Below are positions 28,448 to 38,666 of a stretch of DNA of 64,000 bases, in pieces. The notes under the pieces were generated by a model. The model was not told the DNA's origin. It saw nothing but the letters and a program-made list of their open reading frames with translations, and did not search any database. The number at the start of each line of letters is the position of its first letter. Positions within the stretch are counted from its first letter, which is position 1. The stretch lies in assembly GCF_006346325.1 (NCBI RefSeq), contig NZ_VDYR01000001.1, positions 682,001-746,000 of the forward strand, in the 5' to 3' direction. A program made the position numbers and the translations under genes. The DNA comes from Sphingomonas japonica (lineage in GTDB: Bacteria > Pseudomonadota > Alphaproteobacteria > Sphingomonadales > Sphingomonadaceae).

Positions 28448-29698
28448 ATGGACACGGCGCACGGCATCGACAAGCATCCCGACGATCACGGCCACGACGC
28501 CGAACCCGCAGGTCGTCCCGACGGCATCGGCACCGACGAGCGGCGCATGCATGTCCGCGCCTATAATCACTGGGTGTCGCTGCTCAAGGCGCGCGCCTAT
28601 CCGTCGATCGAGGATCTGGAGCCGGGGAACATCGCCGATTTCGGCCCGCACAGCGTTCTGCTCGACTTCTCGATGGGGATCGACGATCCGGCTATCCAAT
28701 TCCTGGGCCGCGCGCTTCGCGAGGAATGCGGCGTCGATGCGTCGATCACGCATATCAGCCAGGTGCCGGGCCGTTCGCTGCTGTCGCGGCTCACCGATCA
28801 TTACCTGCAGATCATCGCCAATCGCGCGCCGATCGGCTTCGAGGCCGAATTCGTCGGCCAGCGCGGGCATAATACCTTGTATCGCGGCATCCTCATGCCG
28901 TTCTCGTCTGACGACGACACGATCGACTTCATCTACGGCGTGATCAACTGGAAGGAGATGGTCGACGCCGAGACGCAGGCCAGCCTCAACGCCGAGATCG
29001 AGGAGGCTTGCCGCACGGCTGCACCGCGGCATGTGCCGTCGGCGCCAGTCTGGGCGGACGGTCCGAGCGCGCAGTTCGATGCGCCTGCTCCGGATCCCAT
29101 CGAGGACGTACTCGGGGACGATGCCGGACTCTGGGATCATCTGGCCCATGCCCGCGCGGCGGTGGTCGAGCTGGGCGATACCGATACCCGGTCTCGGCTG
29201 GCGCTCTATCGCACGCTCGATCGCGCCTATGGATTTGCCGAGGCTGCCGATCGCGATGTCGAGGGCTATGCCGAACTGCTCGAGGATTGCGCGATCAAGG
29301 CGCAGGCGCGGGCGCCGATGACGCCGATCGTCAAGCTCGTGTTCGGCGCCGATTACGACAAGACTCGGCTTACCGAATTCGCAGCGGTGCTTTCGCATGC
29401 CCGCCGCATCGGAATTCCCAGCTCTGGTTTCGGCGACTGGGTCGCCGGGTTCGACGGCGGGATCAAGGGCATCGTCAAGGCGGAGCGCGCCGCGCGCCGA
29501 CCAGCCGTGGCCCCGGATCGCTACGCCCGCGCCGCCGCCGAACTACGCGCGCGTCCGTCGCTGGCGCAGGTCGCGATCGATGCCGGCGACAGCGAATTCG
29601 TCGTACTGCTCGGGCGATCCGACGGCAGCGGCGGGGTCGATATCGTCGCTTCGATCGACGGCCTGACCGATCAGGCGGTGCGCCGCGCCGCAGCCTGA
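28448..29698 (+). CDS. PAS-domain protein of sphingomonad type
   Basis: A 416-residue cytoplasmic protein. The N-terminal ~180 residues hold a PAS-like domain in a form common in sphingomonads ('AYPSIEDLEPGNIADFGPHS', 'SLLSRLTDHYLQIIANRAPI', 'RGILMPFSSDDDTIDFIYGV'). The remaining part is helical ('SRLALYRTLDRAYGFAEAAD', 'IVKLVFGADYDKTRLTEFAA') with no enzyme domain I can name. The start follows GAAGGATATCGC. It probably binds a ligand or redox cue and works through protein contacts. It sits alone beside the tRNA, with the glutamate dehydrogenase gene downstream in the same direction. Confidence 0.8.
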   Translation: MDTAHGIDKHPDDHGHDAEPAGRPDGIGTDERRMHVRAYNHWVSLLKARAYPSIEDLEPGNIADFGPHSVLLDFSMGIDDPAIQFLGRALREECGVDASITHISQVPGRSLLSRLTDHYLQIIANRAPIGFEAEFVGQRGHNTLYRGILMPFSSDDDTIDFIYGVINWKEMVDAETQASLNAEIEEACRTAAPRHVPSAPVWADGPSAQFDAPAPDPIEDVLGDDAGLWDHLAHARAAVVELGDTDTRSRLALYRTLDRAYGFAEAADRDVEGYAELLEDCAIKAQARAPMTPIVKLVFGADYDKTRLTEFAAVLSHARRIGIPSSGFGDWVAGFDGGIKGIVKAERAARRPAVAPDRYARAAAELRARPSLAQVAIDAGDSEFVVLLGRSDGSGGVDIVASIDGLTDQAVRRAAA

Positions 29699-29782
29699 CC
29701 CGGGCGAAGTTCTGACCGACAGAACTGGTAGCATTCGTTACAAGACTTGAGCGGCCACGCGGAGCGGCGCATAGCGCACGGA

Positions 29783-32700
29783 ATGAAGCGCAACAGTTCC
29801 AAAACGCTCGCCGCCATGCTCGACGCGCACCTCGTCGATGGCGCTCTTCCCGCCGAGCTCGATGGGTTCGATACCGCCGCCCGCAGCGACGCGGCGAGCT
29901 TCGTCGCGACCCTTGCCGAGGTCCGCAAGCCGGGACGGCCGCGGATCGGGCTGGAGACCTTTCTGCGCGGCGAACGGAGGCGGATGCGGTTGGCGATCGT
30001 CAACGACGACATGCCGTTCCTGGTCGATTCGATCGCGGCCACGATCGCCGCGCACGACATCGCGATCGAGCGCATCATCCATCCGGTGTTCAAGGTCGAG
30101 CGCGGCAGCGACGGGCGTTTCTTGGCGAGTGGAGGTGAAGGCGCCGCGGAATCGATGGTCTATGTCGAGATGGACCGCGCCGATGCGCGGTCGCGCCGGG
30201 CGCTGGTGTCCGAGCTCGAACGCAACCTCACGCATGTCCGCCACGCGGTGAACGACTGGCCGAAGCTGCAGGAAGCGATCGGCAGCGATGCCGATACGGT
30301 TGCCGCCGAGGAAGGCGCGGCATTGCTGCGCTGGTTCCTCGACCGCAATTTCACCCTGCTTGGGCATGAGCGCTGGTATCGCGACGGCCGGTCGACCGAT
30401 CGGCTCGGCCTCGCGCGCCAGCCGCTCGACGTGCCGTTGCTTGCCGAGGCGTCGCGCGAACTCGCGATCCGGTTCTTCGAAAAGGGCAATGCCGCGCCGC
30501 TGCTGCTCAAGTCGAACTGCATCTCGACCGTGCATCGCCGCGTACCGCTCGATCTGGTATTGGTGCCGGTGCGCGAGGGCGATGCGGTGGTCGGGCTGTC
30601 GATCCATGCCGGATTGTGGACCAGCGCCGCGCTCAACGCCGACCCGGACGAGGTGCCGGTGCTGCGCGCCAATCTGCGGGCGCTCGAAGGCAAGTTCGGC
30701 TTCGATCCCAAGGGGCACACCGGCAAGGCGATGGCGCATGCGCTGGCTGCGCTGCCGCACGACCTCACCACCGCCTTCACCCTCGATGCGCTCGAACGCG
30801 TCGTGCTGACGACGATGTCGATCGCCGATCGCCCGCGGCCAAAGCTGGTGCTGATCAAGAGCACGCTGGGGCGCCATCTCTTCGCGTTCGTCTGGCTGCC
30901 CCGCGACGACGTCACCACGGGGCGGCGGCTGGCGATCGGCGACATGCTCGCCGAAACCGCCAATGGCACGCTGCTCAACTGGTCGATCGAGCTTGAGGAT
31001 GGCGAAGCGGCGTTGCTTCGCTACACCGTCGATCTGCGCGGCGAGGGGCGGATGCCCGATGCCGCGGTGCTCGACGACCGCCTCGAGAAAATGGTGCGCG
31101 GCTGGGGGCCCGCGGTCGAAGCCGCGCTCGCCGCCCATGCAGGCGCCCGATCGACGCGGCTTGCGCTGCGTTTCGCCCAGGGATTTCCGGCCAATTACCG
31201 GACCAGCGCCGGGCCGGACGAAGCGGCGCTCGATATCCTGCGCATCGCCGATCTGGCGGACGAGAATGACCGGTCGGTACGGATCATCCCCGATGACGAT
31301 CCGAGCGATGGCCGGTTCCGGATCAAGCTCTATCGCCTGGGCGGCGCGCTGCCGCTGTCGGACGCAGTGCCCGTCTTCGAGAATTTCGGGTTCCGCGTCA
31401 TCGAGGAGATGCCGACCGAATTGAGCGACGCCAGCGGCGCGTTCATCCACGACTTCCTCGTCGAAGTTCCGGGCGCACCCGACGCCGAAGCGCGGCTCGA
31501 CCATGCGATGGTCGAAGGCGCGATCGAAGCGGTGCTCGAGAACCGTGCGGAGAATGACGGGTTCAACCGCCTGGTCGTCGAGGCCGGGATGCAACCCGCT
31601 TCGGTGGTGCTGCTGCGCGCCTGGTTCCGCTATCTGCGTCAGACCGGCATGGCCTATGGTCTGGCGACGGTCGTCGACGCCTTGCGGCGGGCGCCCAAGG
31701 TCGCGGCGGCGCTGATCGCGCGGTTCGGGGCGGCGCACGACCCGTCGCAGCGCAAGACCGCCGATGCCGCGATCGCCAGGGCCGACGCCGCGATCGATGC
31801 CGGCCTCGACAAGGTCGTGGCGATCGACGACGACCGCATTCTGCGCAATCTGCGCGGTGTCGTAGTGGCGACGTTGCGAACCAATGCGTTCGCACCGGCA
31901 GCCGCTGAAGCGCTGGCGTTCAAGCTCGACAGCGCGCGGGTGCCGGGACTGCCGCAGCCGCTGCCATGGCGCGAAATCTGGGTCTACAGCCCGCGGATCG
32001 AGGGCATTCACCTGCGCGCGGGACCGGTCGCCCGCGGCGGCTTGCGCTGGTCCGATCGCCGCGACGATTTTCGCACCGAAGTCCTCGGCCTGATGAAGGC
32101 GCAGCGCGTCAAGAATGCGGTGATCGTCCCGACCGGTGCCAAGGGCGGCTTCTATCCCAAGCAGTTGCCGTCGCCCGGCGATCGCGATGCGTGGCTGGCA
32201 GAAGGTACCGAGAGCTATCGCATCTTCATCCGTTCGCTGCTGTCGATCACCGACAACATCGTCGATGGGGCGGTAGTCCATCCGGACAAAGTCGTCATCC
32301 ATGACGGTGAGGACCCTTATTTCGTGGTCGCCGCCGACAAGGGCACTGCAACATTCAGCGACGTCGCCAACGCGATCGCGCTCGATCGCGGCTTCTGGCT
32401 CGGCGACGCCTTTGCCAGCGGCGGGTCGGTCGGGTACGACCACAAGGCGATGGGAATCACCGCCAAGGGCGGGTGGGTCTCGGTGCAGCGCCATTTCTTG
32501 GAGCGCGGCGTCGACGTCCAGGTCGATCCAATCCGCGTCGTCGGCTGCGGCGACATGTCGGGGGACGTGTTCGGCAACGGCATGCTGCTGTCCAAGGCGA
32601 TCCGGCTGACCGCGGCGTTCGACCACCGCCACATCTTCCTCGATCCCGACCCCGATCCGGCGGCAAGCTGGGAGGAGCGCCAGCGGCTGTTCGACCTGCC

Positions 32701-34408
32701 GCGATCGAGCTGGGCGGACTATGACCCCAAGCTGATCTCGAAGGGCGGCGGCGTGTTCGCGCGGACCGACAAGTCGATCAAGCTGAGCAAACAGGTCCGC
32801 GCGATGCTTGACGTCGATGCGGAAAGCCTGGAGCCGTCGGCACTGATCTCGGCGATCCTGAAGGCGCCGGTCGATCTGATCTGGTTCGGCGGCATCGGCA
32901 CCTATGTGAAGGCGCTGACCGAGAATCATATCGAGGTGGGAGATCCTGCCAACGACCGGCTGCGCGTCAATGCCGAGGAAGTTCGCGCGATCGCGATCGG
33001 GGAGGGGGCCAATCTCGGCGTTACCCAGGCCGCCCGGATCGCCTTTGCCAAGCGCGGCGGACGGATCAACACCGACTTCATCGACAATTCGGCGGGCGTC
33101 GATTGTTCGGACAACGAGGTCAACATCAAGATCGCACTCAATCGCGAGATGATCGAGGGCCGGCTGGCCGAGCCCAAGCGCAATGCGCTGCTCGAGAGCA
33201 TGACCGACGATGTCGCGCATCTGGTGCTCGAGGATAACCGGCTGCAGACGCTGGCGCTGTCGTTCATGGAGAATGACGGCGCGGTCGCGGTGCCGAGCTA
33301 TGTCCGCGTCATCGAAATCCTCGAGGCGTCGGGACGGCTCGACCGCGCGGTCGAGGGGCTGGCGAGCAACGAGGACCTGCTGCGGCGGGCGCAGGATGGC
33401 AAGGGGTTCACCCGGCCCGAGCTCGCGGTGCTGCTGGCGACGGCGAAGCTGGCGCTACAGGATGCCGCCGAGGGCGCGGAACTTGGCCGGGACGACGCGC
33501 TGCTGCCCGATCTCCATGCCGCATTCCCGGCGGCGATGCGCAAGAAGTTCAAGGCGGCGATCGAGGCGCATCGCCTGCGCAACGAGATCGTATCGACCAA
33601 GCTCGCCAACCGGATCGTCAACCGGCTTGGCGTGCTGCACCCGTTCGAACTGGCCGAGGAGGAGGGCGCGGCGCTGTCCGATATCGCGGCGATGTTCGCG
33701 GTGACCGAGCGGCTGTTCGACCTGCCTGCGCTATGGGCGGAGATCGAGACCGCGAAAATTACGGAAGCGGCTCGGATCGCGCTGTTCGAGGAAGTCGCGG
33801 TGGCGGTACGGTCGCAGATCGCCGACCTGCTGCGCACCGCCGCGCCCGGAGCCGGAATCGGCGAGGTGATCGACCGCATCGCGCCGGGCGTGCACCAGCT
33901 TGAAAAGCGGGCGCGCGACCTGCTGGTCGAGGAAGCCAAGGCGCAGAGCGACCGGATCGCCGGGCGGCTCGAGGATGCCGGAGCGCCGCGCGCGCTGGTG
34001 CGCAAGGTCGTGCGCATCTTCGAGCTCGACGGTGCGGTCGGGCTTGCCGATCTCGCGCGCGAACAGGCATCGGACGAGATCGTGCTGACGCGCGCCTTCA
34101 CCCATCTCGGCGCGACGCTGGGGCTGGACTGGGCGCAGACCCAGGCCGCGCGCCTGTCCACAGGCGATGTCTGGGAACGCCTGCTCATCGCCGGGCTGGC
34201 TCGGGATTTCCAGCAGCTGCGGCTCGATTTCCTTGCGCGCCATAGCGGCAAGGACCCCGAAGCAGCCGTGGCGGCGTGGATCGAAGCCAACCGTCCGCGC
34301 GTCGATCAGTTCGTGGCGCTGGTCCGGCGCGCGCGCCGGGCGGCGGTACCGAACGCGGCGATGCTGGCGCAGATCGCGGGACAGGCGCGCGTGCTGCTGG
34401 GGCGGTGA
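29783..34408 (+). CDS. NAD-dependent glutamate dehydrogenase (large, GDH2/180-kDa type)
   Basis: A 1541-residue enzyme converting glutamate to 2-oxoglutarate and ammonia with NAD. It belongs to the very large bacterial class (about 1600 residues) with long regulatory N- and C-terminal regions around a central catalytic domain. The catalytic region shows 'PVARGGLRWSDRRDDFRTEV', 'RVKNAVIVPTGAKGGFYPKQ' with the active-site Lys, and 'GCGDMSGDVFGNGMLLSKAI'. ATG 29783 is taken as start; an upstream TTG at 29747 is possible. It links amino-acid catabolism to the TCA cycle. It converges on the M17 peptidase gene with no gap. Confidence 0.93.
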   Translation: MKRNSSKTLAAMLDAHLVDGALPAELDGFDTAARSDAASFVATLAEVRKPGRPRIGLETFLRGERRRMRLAIVNDDMPFLVDSIAATIAAHDIAIERIIHPVFKVERGSDGRFLASGGEGAAESMVYVEMDRADARSRRALVSELERNLTHVRHAVNDWPKLQEAIGSDADTVAAEEGAALLRWFLDRNFTLLGHERWYRDGRSTDRLGLARQPLDVPLLAEASRELAIRFFEKGNAAPLLLKSNCISTVHRRVPLDLVLVPVREGDAVVGLSIHAGLWTSAALNADPDEVPVLRANLRALEGKFGFDPKGHTGKAMAHALAALPHDLTTAFTLDALERVVLTTMSIADRPRPKLVLIKSTLGRHLFAFVWLPRDDVTTGRRLAIGDMLAETANGTLLNWSIELEDGEAALLRYTVDLRGEGRMPDAAVLDDRLEKMVRGWGPAVEAALAAHAGARSTRLALRFAQGFPANYRTSAGPDEAALDILRIADLADENDRSVRIIPDDDPSDGRFRIKLYRLGGALPLSDAVPVFENFGFRVIEEMPTELSDASGAFIHDFLVEVPGAPDAEARLDHAMVEGAIEAVLENRAENDGFNRLVVEAGMQPASVVLLRAWFRYLRQTGMAYGLATVVDALRRAPKVAAALIARFGAAHDPSQRKTADAAIARADAAIDAGLDKVVAIDDDRILRNLRGVVVATLRTNAFAPAAAEALAFKLDSARVPGLPQPLPWREIWVYSPRIEGIHLRAGPVARGGLRWSDRRDDFRTEVLGLMKAQRVKNAVIVPTGAKGGFYPKQLPSPGDRDAWLAEGTESYRIFIRSLLSITDNIVDGAVVHPDKVVIHDGEDPYFVVAADKGTATFSDVANAIALDRGFWLGDAFASGGSVGYDHKAMGITAKGGWVSVQRHFLERGVDVQVDPIRVVGCGDMSGDVFGNGMLLSKAIRLTAAFDHRHIFLDPDPDPAASWEERQRLFDLPRSSWADYDPKLISKGGGVFARTDKSIKLSKQVRAMLDVDAESLEPSALISAILKAPVDLIWFGGIGTYVKALTENHIEVGDPANDRLRVNAEEVRAIAIGEGANLGVTQAARIAFAKRGGRINTDFIDNSAGVDCSDNEVNIKIALNREMIEGRLAEPKRNALLESMTDDVAHLVLEDNRLQTLALSFMENDGAVAVPSYVRVIEILEASGRLDRAVEGLASNEDLLRRAQDGKGFTRPELAVLLATAKLALQDAAEGAELGRDDALLPDLHAAFPAAMRKKFKAAIEAHRLRNEIVSTKLANRIVNRLGVLHPFELAEEEGAALSDIAAMFAVTERLFDLPALWAEIETAKITEAARIALFEEVAVAVRSQIADLLRTAAPGAGIGEVIDRIAPGVHQLEKRARDLLVEEAKAQSDRIAGRLEDAGAPRALVRKVVRIFELDGAVGLADLAREQASDEIVLTRAFTHLGATLGLDWAQTQAARLSTGDVWERLLIAGLARDFQQLRLDFLARHSGKDPEAAVAAWIEANRPRVDQFVALVRRARRAAVPNAAMLAQIAGQARVLLGR

Positions 34409-35803
34409 TCAGCGCGGATAGCGCTGCTTGAGCATCCCCCACGCCGCTCGCAATCCAAGGGCTTCGCCGCCCTTGGGCCGTCCTGGCCGGGCCGCGGGGC
34501 GCCATGCGAAGGTGTCGAAATGCGCCCAGGCGACGTCCTTGGCAACGAAGCGGCGCAGGAACAGTGCGGCGGTGACCGACCCGGCGAACCCGCCTTCCGC
34601 CGCGTTGACGAGATCGGCGATGTCGGACTTCAGCATCTCGTCATAGCCATCCCACAAGGGCAGCCGCCACACTGGGTCGCTCACCGCCTTGCCCTGCGCC
34701 GAGAGAGCGTCGGCGAGCGCATCGTCATTGGCGAACAGCGCCGGCAGGTCGGGGCCCAGCGCTACCCGTGCCGCACCCGTCAGCGTGGCGAAATCGATCA
34801 GCAGCTCGGGGGCCTCCTCGCAGGCGCGGGCAAGCGCGTCCCCGAGGATCAGCCGGCCCTCGGCATCGGTATTGGTATTCTCGACCGTCAGTCCCTTGCG
34901 CGTCGCCAGCACGTCGCCCGGCCGGAACGCCTTTGCACCGATCGAATTTTCGACGGCGGGAATCAGAAGGTGGAGCTGCACCGGCAGGCGGGCGGTCATC
35001 ACCAGTTCGGCGAGCGCCAGCGCATGCGCCGCTCCGCCCATGTCCTTCTTCATCAACCGCATTCCGGCCGAATTCTTGAGGTCGAGCCCGCCGGTGTCGA
35101 AGCACACGCCCTTGCCGACGATCGCAATCTTCGGTTGGTCGGCGCGGCCCCAGGCGAGCTCGATCAACCGCGGCTCGCGCCCCTTGGCAGCAGCCTGTCC
35201 GACAATGGCGATCATCGGAAAGCCGCGCTCGAGCTCCGTCCCACGCGTCACGGTGAGCTCGGCACCCTGTTGTTTCGCGAGTTCGGCCGCGGCCGCCTCA
35301 ATCTCGCCCGGTCCCATATCCGCGGCGGGGGTATTGACCATGTCGCGCACCCGCAGCGTTGCCGACCCCTGGCGCAGCGTCTCCTCGATCGCGACAGGAT
35401 CGCTGCTCAGCAGTACCCGCGGCCCGGTAGCGCGATCTTCCTTGCGATAGCGTTCGAAGCGATATTGGCCGGTCACCCAGCCGAACATCGCCGCGCCGGG
35501 ATCGCGGCCCTCGACGCGATACTGGCCTTCGGGCAGCGTCTCTGCGAGCTTGGCGAGGCACCACGGCGACAGGCTGTCGACATTGGCGACGACGGTGACG
35601 ACCGACCAGTCCTCGGCACCGTCTCCGGGAAGGATCGCGCTCGAAAAGCCGCTGGGCGTGAGCTTCTGCGCGGTGGCTGCGGCGCGGTGACGGGGCGGTT
35701 GCTGGTTCAGCCAGGCGTCGAAGCCGTTCGGATCGACGATGTGGATCATACGGGCGGACTGACCGCGATCGGGTTGCAGAAGGTGCGAGAGGTCGGTCAT
35801 CAA
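34409..35803 (-). CDS. Leucyl aminopeptidase family (M17) metallopeptidase
   Basis: A 464-residue cytosolic M17 exopeptidase. The two-metal active site is recognisable: 'IVGKGVCFDTGGLDLKN' (Lys and Asp), 'MRLMKKDMGGAAHALAL' (Asp), and 'NTDAEGRLILGDAL' (Asp, Glu and catalytic Arg). The N-terminal macro-like domain is diverged. It releases N-terminal amino acids in protein turnover. The usual PepA length is about 480-500, so this is complete. Transcribed away from rimO's end, with about 106 bases between. Confidence 0.92.
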   Translation of the reverse strand: MMTDLSHLLQPDRGQSARMIHIVDPNGFDAWLNQQPPRHRAAATAQKLTPSGFSSAILPGDGAEDWSVVTVVANVDSLSPWCLAKLAETLPEGQYRVEGRDPGAAMFGWVTGQYRFERYRKEDRATGPRVLLSSDPVAIEETLRQGSATLRVRDMVNTPAADMGPGEIEAAAAELAKQQGAELTVTRGTELERGFPMIAIVGQAAAKGREPRLIELAWGRADQPKIAIVGKGVCFDTGGLDLKNSAGMRLMKKDMGGAAHALALAELVMTARLPVQLHLLIPAVENSIGAKAFRPGDVLATRKGLTVENTNTDAEGRLILGDALARACEEAPELLIDFATLTGAARVALGPDLPALFANDDALADALSAQGKAVSDPVWRLPLWDGYDEMLKSDIADLVNAAEGGFAGSVTAALFLRRFVAKDVAWAHFDTFAWRPAARPGRPKGGEALGLRAAWGMLKQRYPR

Positions 35804-35909
35804 TCACTCCGTCTTGCCGGGCCTGTCCGGCTTCCACGGTATGACAAGCCAAGAATGGCAGGATGTGCAGCACGGTGGACCCAGGGACAAGCCCACGGTG
35901 ACGAATATG

Positions 35910-37244
35910 TCAGCCCAGCGGCACCCCGAACAGGTCGTGGTCGTCGGCATCCTCCACCCGGACCGCGACGATGTCGCCCTGCACCAGGTGGCCGGCATCG
36001 CGCAGGTGCACCTCGCCGTCGATCTCGGGCGCGTCTGCCTTGGATCGGCCGGTGGCACCGCCGCTTTCGGTATCGACGGCGTCGATGATGACATCCAGCG
36101 TCCTTCCGACCTTTGCCGCCAGCTTTTCCGCGGAAATCCGGGCCGTCAGTTCCATCAGCCGCGCGTAGCGTTCCTCCTTCACCGCCTCCGGCACCGGATC
36201 GGGCAGCGCGTTGGCAGCGGCACCCTCGACCGGTTCGAAGCGGAACGCGCCGACACGGTCGAGCTGCGCCTCCTCGAGCCACTCCATCAGATACTCGAAA
36301 TCGGCATCAGTCTCGCCGGGGAAGCCGACGACGAAGGTCGAGCGAATGGCGATGTCGGGGCAGATCGCGCGCCAGCCATGGATGCGTTCGAGCACCCTGG
36401 CCTCGTTGGCGGGACGGCGCATCCGGCGGAGCACGCTGGGCGCAGCATGCTGGAAGGGGATGTCGAGATAGGGAAGCACCAGCCCGTCGGCCATCAGCGG
36501 AATGACCTGATCGACATGCGGATAGGGATAGACATAGTGCAGCCGTATCCAAGCACCCAACTGCCCAAGTTCGCGCGCCAGGTCGGTCATGTTCGGCACC
36601 ACCTCGCGGCCCTTCCACGCGCGCGGCTCCTTGCGGATGTCGATGCCATAGGCCGAGGTATCCTGGCTGATGACGAGCAGCTCGCGCGTGCCGGCCGCAA
36701 TCAGCTTTTCCGCTTCGCGCAGGATGGCGTCGGGACGGCGGCTGACGAGATCGCCGCGGATCGACGGGATGATGCAGAAGCTGCAGCGGTGGTTGCAGCC
36801 TTCGGATATCTTGAGATAGCTATAGTGCCGCGGTGTCAGCTTGAGCCCGCTGTCGGGCACCAGGTTGAGGAACGCGTTGGGCGGCATCGGCGCGGTTTCG
36901 TGCACGGCGCCGACCACGTCCTCATAGGCGTGCGCGCCGGTGATCGCGAGCACCTGCGGAAACCGCGCGCGGATCGTCTCCGCTTCCTTGCCCATGCAGC
37001 CGGTGACGATGACGCGGCCATTCTCGGCGATCGCTTCGCCGATCGCCTCGAGGCTTTCCTCCTTGGCGCTGTCGAGAAAGCCGCAGGTGTTGACCAGCAC
37101 GATATCGGCGCCGGCATAGTCGGGCGACAGCGCATAGCCGTCCGAGCGCAGCTTGGTCAGGATGCGTTCGCTGTCGACCAGATTCTTGGGACAGCCGAGC
37201 GACACCATGCCGATGCGCGGCGCTTCAGGAAATATCGTTGCCAT
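35910..37244 (-). CDS. rimO: Ribosomal protein S12 methylthiotransferase
   Basis: A 444-residue radical-SAM enzyme that adds a methylthio group to Asp89 of ribosomal protein S12. N-terminal MTTase domain ('[20 protein letters not shown]', '[18 protein letters not shown]', '[11 protein letters not shown]') supplies three Cys for one 4Fe-4S cluster; the radical-SAM motif is '[18 protein letters not shown]' (CxxxCxxC); the C-terminus is a TRAM domain. The variable 'LGCPKN' and 'TCGFLDSAK' wording is RimO-specific rather than MiaB or MtaB. The start ATG 37244 precedes '[11 protein letters not shown]'; longer reading lacks conservation. Confidence 0.94.
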   Translation of the reverse strand: MATIFPEAPRIGMVSLGCPKNLVDSERILTKLRSDGYALSPDYAGADIVLVNTCGFLDSAKEESLEAIGEAIAENGRVIVTGCMGKEAETIRARFPQVLAITGAHAYEDVVGAVHETAPMPPNAFLNLVPDSGLKLTPRHYSYLKISEGCNHRCSFCIIPSIRGDLVSRRPDAILREAEKLIAAGTRELLVISQDTSAYGIDIRKEPRAWKGREVVPNMTDLARELGQLGAWIRLHYVYPYPHVDQVIPLMADGLVLPYLDIPFQHAAPSVLRRMRRPANEARVLERIHGWRAICPDIAIRSTFVVGFPGETDADFEYLMEWLEEAQLDRVGAFRFEPVEGAAANALPDPVPEAVKEERYARLMELTARISAEKLAAKVGRTLDVIIDAVDTESGGATGRSKADAPEIDGEVHLRDAGHLVQGDIVAVRVEDADDHDLFGVPLG

Positions 37245-37284
37245 GATTGCCGCGCGACATAGCGATTTTCGTGGCAAATGCCAG

Positions 37285-37644
37285 TCAGTGCAGCGCCGCA
37301 CCCCTGAACAGGAAGAACGCACCCGCCGCGATCAGCACGAAGCCGATCGCGTGGTTGGCGGTAATTTTCTGGCCCAGATACGTCACCGAGAAGATCGCGA
37401 AGACGGTCAGCGTGATGACTTCCTGCATCCCCTTGAGCTGCGCGGCCGAATAGACGCCGCTGCCGATGCGGTTGGCGGGGACCGCGAGCAGATATTCGGG
37501 CAGCGCGATCAGCCAGCTGACCAGGATCACCGCCACCAGCGGCGCGGCCTTGTATTTGAGGTGGCCGTACCAGGCGAAGGTCATGAAGACGTTCGATCCG
37601 ATCAGCAGCAGGATCGGGGCGATCCGCGCCCAGTCGAGCGTCAT
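37285..37644 (-). CDS. DMT-superfamily small membrane protein (DUF486)
   Basis: A 119-residue integral membrane protein with four hydrophobic segments ('[20 protein letters not shown]', '[20 protein letters not shown]', '[19 protein letters not shown]', '[20 protein letters not shown]'). It matches the DUF486 family, small relatives of drug/metabolite transporters; the 'WYGHLKYK' and 'QEVITLTVF' strings are typical. The start overlaps the ion-channel gene's stop by four bases. Substrate unknown. Confidence 0.85.
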   Translation of the reverse strand: MTLDWARIAPILLLIGSNVFMTFAWYGHLKYKAAPLVAVILVSWLIALPEYLLAVPANRIGSGVYSAAQLKGMQEVITLTVFAIFSVTYLGQKITANHAIGFVLIAAGAFFLFRGAALH

Positions 37645-38666
37645 GCCGCCGCCAGCCCGCGCTTGGGGACGATCTCGACCACGACGTCGCCGCGCGCCAG
37701 CGCCTGCGCTTCCGGGGCGCTGAAGCCGAACGGCTGCCCGCCCCGGTAGATGCGCAGGCCGAGCCCGGTGGTGATCGCCGACAGCGGTTGCCCCACCTCG
37801 GCATCGTCGATCGCGCGTTCGGACAGTTGCACGCGTCCGTCGAACGAGGCGAGGTCCATCATGTAGTCGGCGATATGGCTTCCGCTACACGAACTGGCGA
37901 GCAGCAGCCCGGCGAAGCTGACCGGGTTGATGACCGTCGTCGCGCCTGCCGCGCGGGCGGGAAGCTCGTTATCCTCGGCCTTGACGATGATGCTGATCGG
38001 CAGGTCGGGCGCCAGGTGCCGCGCGGTCAGCACGATCAGGATTGAGGTGTCGTCGCGCCCGGCGGCGACGATCAGCGAGCATGCGCGCGCAATCTTGACG
38101 TCCTGCAGCGTCGTGTCGCGCGTCGCGTCGCCGATCAGCACGTTGCACCCGCACGCTTCCGCCCGCGCGATGTTGTCGGCATCCCCGTCGATGACGACGA
38201 TGCTCGATGGATCGCGGCCACGGGCCATCAGTTCGTCGACCGCTTCCGATCCCGTCTTGCCGAACCCGGCGACGACGATGTGGTCATGAAGATCGCGTTG
38301 GATGCGTGCCATGCGCCATTTGTCCCAGGTGCGTTTCAGGATGAAATTATAGGTCGTGCCGATGAACAGCAGAACGATGAAGATGCGGATGGGAGTGACG
38401 ATCAGCGCATCGAACAATCGTGCGCGATCGGTGACCGGCGCGATGTCGCCATAGCCGGTGGTGGTAATCGAGATCATCGTGAAATAGACGACGTCGTTGA
38501 AGCTGACCACGCCGTCGTAATTGTCACGCAGCCCGGCGCGGTCGAACCAGTGGACGGCGATGGCGAGCGCGATCAGCGCGACCACACCCAGCACGCGCCA
38601 GCTGATCGACACCCAGACGGGAACGCCCGATTTGCGGCGCAGCGTGTCGGGGAGGACCGGACGCAT
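37641..38666 (-). CDS. Potassium-channel-like protein with RCK (TrkA-N) domain
   Basis: A 341-residue protein with two membrane helices flanking a pore loop whose selectivity filter reads TTTGYGD ('FTMISITTTGYGDIAP', about residue 75), followed by a cytoplasmic RCK/TrkA-N Rossmann domain ('DHIVVAGFGKTGSEAVDELM') and a TrkA-C-like tail. The organisation matches MthK/Kch-type ligand-gated K+ channels. The start at 38666 touches the stop of the upstream LysM/M23 gene (TGATG). The cluster M23-channel-DUF486 is co-directional and tightly packed. Confidence 0.9.
   Translation of the reverse strand: MRPVLPDTLRRKSGVPVWVSISWRVLGVVALIALAIAVHWFDRAGLRDNYDGVVSFNDVVYFTMISITTTGYGDIAPVTDRARLFDALIVTPIRIFIVLLFIGTTYNFILKRTWDKWRMARIQRDLHDHIVVAGFGKTGSEAVDELMARGRDPSSIVVIDGDADNIARAEACGCNVLIGDATRDTTLQDVKIARACSLIVAAGRDDTSILIVLTARHLAPDLPISIIVKAEDNELPARAAGATTVINPVSFAGLLLASSCSGSHIADYMMDLASFDGRVQLSERAIDDAEVGQPLSAITTGLGLRIYRGGQPFGFSAPEAQALARGDVVVEIVPKRGLAAA

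Noticed and set aside
29738..33220. A 1160-codon open frame on the minus strand
   Set aside because: It is antisense to the glutamate dehydrogenase gene, whose sequence is recognisable throughout; the frame's composition (Arg/Asp/His-rich with no motifs) is typical of GC-rich antisense shadows.
34520..36088. Long plus-strand frames over the M17 peptidase and rimO genes
   Set aside because: Antisense shadows of clearly recognised genes.
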